Positions 61,909 through 64,000 of a DNA stretch of 64,000 nt are shown in pieces. Source of the stretch: JACPUW01 sp049115495 (GTDB lineage Bacteria; Bacteroidota; Bacteroidia; CAILMK01; JACPUW01); NCBI GenBank assembly GCA_049115495.1, contig JAGDZV010000011.1, forward strand, positions 434,001-498,000, in the 5' to 3' direction. The position numbers and the translations under genes were made by a program. The notes beneath the pieces were generated by a model, which worked only from the letters and a program-made list of their open reading frames with translations, ran no database searches and was not told the DNA's origin. Position 1 is the stretch's first letter, and each line of letters opens with the position of its first letter.

Positions 61909-63369
61909 ATGCCTAAAGCAATTGTTATTGGTGCCGGTATTGCCGGTGTTGCATCGTCAATTCGTTTGGCCAAAAAGGGTTATGAAGTAAAGGTATATGA
62001 AGCCAACCCTTATACAGGTGGTAAACTGCATGCCTTTGAAAATTCAGGCTACCGATTTGATGCTGGGCCATCATTATTTACCATGCCACATTATGTTGAA
62101 GATTTGTTTAAGCTTATGGGCGAGCAAACACACCAACATTTTGAATACATTAAAAAGGATGTGGTTTGTAATTATTTTTGGGATGACGGCACTCGTTTTC
62201 AGGCAAAAGCAAACAAATCAGCATTTATAAAAGAAGCCGCAGAGACCTTTAATGAGGATTCAAGAAATATTGAAAAATATTTAGAACGCAATGCCGAAAA
62301 GTATCAAATTACAAATCATGTTTTCTTAGAAAAGTCGCTACATAAACTAAGTACATATTTAAACTGGGAAACTTTCAAGTCGTTTTTGAAAATGCCAAAG
62401 CTGCACATTTCAAAGTCGTTGCATAAACACAACATGCGCTCTTTTAAAAATGAAAAGCTAGTGCAGTTGTTTGATAGATATGCTACTTATAATGGCTCCG
62501 ATCCATATAAAACACCTGGGATTATGAGCATTATACCGCATTTAGAGATGCATTTTGGCACCTTTTTTCCAAAAAAGGGGATGCATGATATTTCACAATC
62601 TCTAACACGTTTAGCACAAAGGCACGGCGTTAAGTTTAACCTGAATACCAAAGTTGACAAGATCATAGTTGAAAACGGAGTTGCTAAAGGGATTGAGTAT
62701 AATAATGAGAATGAAGAAGCAGATGTTGTGGTGAGTAATATGGATGTATTCTCAAGTTATAGAAACCTGCTTAAAGATCAAAAACAGCCCGAGCGTACAT
62801 TGCGACAAGAAAGATCAAGCTCAGCACTTATTTTCTATTGGGGCATTAAAAAGGAGTTTCCTGAATTGGATTTACACAACATCTTTTTCAGTGAAAATTA
62901 TCGCGAAGAATTCAAGCAGATTTTTGATGAAAAGGGGTTGTATGATGACCCTACGGTTTATATACACATAAGCAGCAAAGACAAAAAAGATGATGCACCT
63001 GCAGGTTGTGAAAACTGGTTTGTAATGATTAATACACCGGGTAATTTTGGTCAAGATTGGGAAGTACTAAAAAAGCAAGCACGTGCCAATATTATTGCAA
63101 AGCTTAATCGCATTTTGCAAACCGATGTAGAAGCCTTGATTGAAACGGAAGATGTGCTTGAACCCATTACCATAGAAAGTAAAACCAGCTCACATCGTGG
63201 TTCACTTTATGGGGCAAGCAGCAATTCACAGTTTGTGGCTTTTTTGAGGCATCCAAATTTCAGCAGTGATATTAAAAACCTGTTTTTCTGCGGTGGGTCA
63301 GTGCATCCCGGTGGTGGCATTCCACTTTGTTTATTGAGCGCTAAGATTGCCTGCGAGCAAATCAAATAA
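61909..63369 (+). CDS. CrtI-family carotenoid desaturase/oxidoreductase (CrtD-like)
   Basis: 486 residues, FAD-binding. N-terminal AIVIGAGIAGVASSIRLAKK, NPYTGGKLHAFE and RFDAGPSLFTMPHYVEDLF; C-terminal FFCGGSVHPGGGIPLCLLSA, the carotenoid desaturase signature. The GGGIPLCLL ending resembles carotenoid 3,4-desaturases (CrtD) more than phytoene desaturases. No crtB or other carotenoid gene is in the window. It acts at the membrane on carotenoid chains. Confidence 0.85.
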   Translation: MPKAIVIGAGIAGVASSIRLAKKGYEVKVYEANPYTGGKLHAFENSGYRFDAGPSLFTMPHYVEDLFKLMGEQTHQHFEYIKKDVVCNYFWDDGTRFQAKANKSAFIKEAAETFNEDSRNIEKYLERNAEKYQITNHVFLEKSLHKLSTYLNWETFKSFLKMPKLHISKSLHKHNMRSFKNEKLVQLFDRYATYNGSDPYKTPGIMSIIPHLEMHFGTFFPKKGMHDISQSLTRLAQRHGVKFNLNTKVDKIIVENGVAKGIEYNNENEEADVVVSNMDVFSSYRNLLKDQKQPERTLRQERSSSALIFYWGIKKEFPELDLHNIFFSENYREEFKQIFDEKGLYDDPTVYIHISSKDKKDDAPAGCENWFVMINTPGNFGQDWEVLKKQARANIIAKLNRILQTDVEALIETEDVLEPITIESKTSSHRGSLYGASSNSQFVAFLRHPNFSSDIKNLFFCGGSVHPGGGIPLCLLSAKIACEQIK

Positions 63370-63405
63370 CTTTCTAGTTTGGAGTTACTTATCTTTAGCT
63401 AAATA

Positions 63406-64000
63406 TTAAGTCAATTTCACCTTTAGCTTTCCTTTCTTTTTTAAAAAAGCTACCCCAAGCTTTACTAGGCCGTATTCAATTCTGTCGTTTAAAAATTCCT
63501 TTATTCCGTTAAGGTATTCAGTGCTTTCAAGGTGCTTAGCCGCTTTAGCTATATCGTCAAGGTCAGTTTTGCTTAAGTAGGGGCTTATGTCAATGTTTTC
63601 GCCACGTTCAATGAGCCATGCAAAATGACCATAAACGGTTCCTGCATTAATACCGCGTTCTTTTGCAATGGCATTGGCATTAAGTCCTTTTTCGTATTCT
63701 AAAAGCGTCTTAAAATAGCTTAGGTTTTTTACTTGGCCAACTTCATTATTGAGTAAGTATTCTCTAATGGTGTCAATAAAAGTTTCGCCGTATGCCTTGA
63801 GCTTGTGTTGTCCTACTCCACTAATTTCTGTAAGGTCTTCTATAAATACGGGCGAAGCTTCGGCCATTTCTGTTAAAGTTGCATCACTAAAAATGGTGTA
63901 AGCAGGTACTCCTTTTGCCAATGCCAATTTATATCTCACTCGTTTTAAAGATTCAAATAAGCCTTCTTCTCGTTGCTCTTTCTTGGTTTTCTTTTTCTCT
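63406..64000 (-). CDS. recQ: RecQ DNA helicase, C-terminal part (N-terminus beyond window)
   Basis: The frame stays open from the stop at 63406 to the window edge, about 198 codons; an internal GTG at 63939 is not the true start. Residues near the window edge form the HRDC domain (LFESLKRVRYKLALAKGVPA, then TLTEMAEASP and ISGVGQHKLKAYGETFIDTI), followed by an HTH_40-like region (GINAGTVYGHFAWLIERGEN). RecQ unwinds DNA in recombination and repair. The helicase core would lie to the right. Confidence 0.88.
   Translation of the reverse strand, partial: EKKKTKKEQREEGLFESLKRVRYKLALAKGVPAYTIFSDATLTEMAEASPVFIEDLTEISGVGQHKLKAYGETFIDTIREYLLNNEVGQVKNLSYFKTLLEYEKGLNANAIAKERGINAGTVYGHFAWLIERGENIDISPYLSKTDLDDIAKAAKHLESTEYLNGIKEFLNDRIEYGLVKLGVAFLKKKGKLKVKLT

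Noticed and set aside
1..64000. tRNA, rRNA or insertion-sequence genes
   Set aside because: I scanned the gaps between genes and saw no cloverleaf-like block, rRNA word or transposase frame.

Overview
The window is a stretch of a Bacteroidota chromosome, most likely Flavobacteriales or Cytophagales; I cannot place it more finely. The signs are low GC, three secreted proteins with type IX secretion (T9SS) sorting domains (two type A, one type B), a GldL/GldM-like motor pair, a long TonB-dependent receptor with a carboxypeptidase-regulatory N-terminus, several promoter boxes of the Bacteroidota form TAnnTTTG, menaquinone genes and a carotenoid-type desaturase. I saw no rRNA, tRNA, CRISPR array or recognisable insertion sequence.

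Layout. 1-3.8 kb: a TonB-dependent receptor (cut by the window start) and a T9SS-exported beta-rich protein, separated by a clear terminator. 4-13 kb: YqgE, then a surface-polysaccharide cluster (GT39 transferase, FkbM methyltransferase, O-antigen ligase, two Wzz proteins, flippase, GT4 transferase). 13.1-20 kb: housekeeping genes (coaD, LolC/E-type permease, SAM methyltransferase, rbfA, an MsbA-like exporter, nnr, a small membrane protein). 20.2-27.5 kb: a tight operon of GldL-like, GldM-like, a 776-residue beta-helix plus outer-membrane-barrel protein and a TPR hybrid histidine kinase, followed by a GbsR-type regulator with a palindrome at its start. 27.5-35.7 kb: aldo/keto reductase, pirin, small GNAT, a T9SS protein, MscS-like channel, FrnE-like DsbA and an AlkC-type glycosylase. 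35.7-37.3 kb: an ATPase/nuclease gene flanked on both sides by about 99 bp of repeated inverted motifs. 37.7-44.3 kb: lipoproteins, an esterase with a barrel partner, a DUF2975/Cro-type regulator pair, an alpha/beta hydrolase and a large T9SS type B protein. 44.3-64 kb: mostly core genes (ABC exporter, truA, thiolase, an L,D-transpeptidase-like lipoprotein, AAG glycosylase, comB, four-helix protein, gcvT, a degenerate arginase-fold protein, an epimerase, zupT, CDF transporter, lpxD, a glutamate-receptor-like ion channel, pdhB, menA, menC, a CrtI-family desaturase and the end of recQ).

How they fit together. The polysaccharide genes form an envelope-glycan export and polymerisation unit. The strongest candidate for an undescribed system is the operon at 20.2-26.9 kb. 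It has the two inner-membrane motor subunits of the T9SS/gliding machine with key charged residues kept, but no gldK or gldN next to it. Instead it carries a protein that joins a beta-helix, an Ig-like region and a PorG/DUF6089-like outer-membrane barrel, plus a dedicated sensor kinase. This reads as a proton-driven trans-envelope machine with its own outer-membrane end and its own signalling arm. The second candidate is the repeat-bounded ATPase/DUF234 nuclease cassette at 35.7-37.3 kb.
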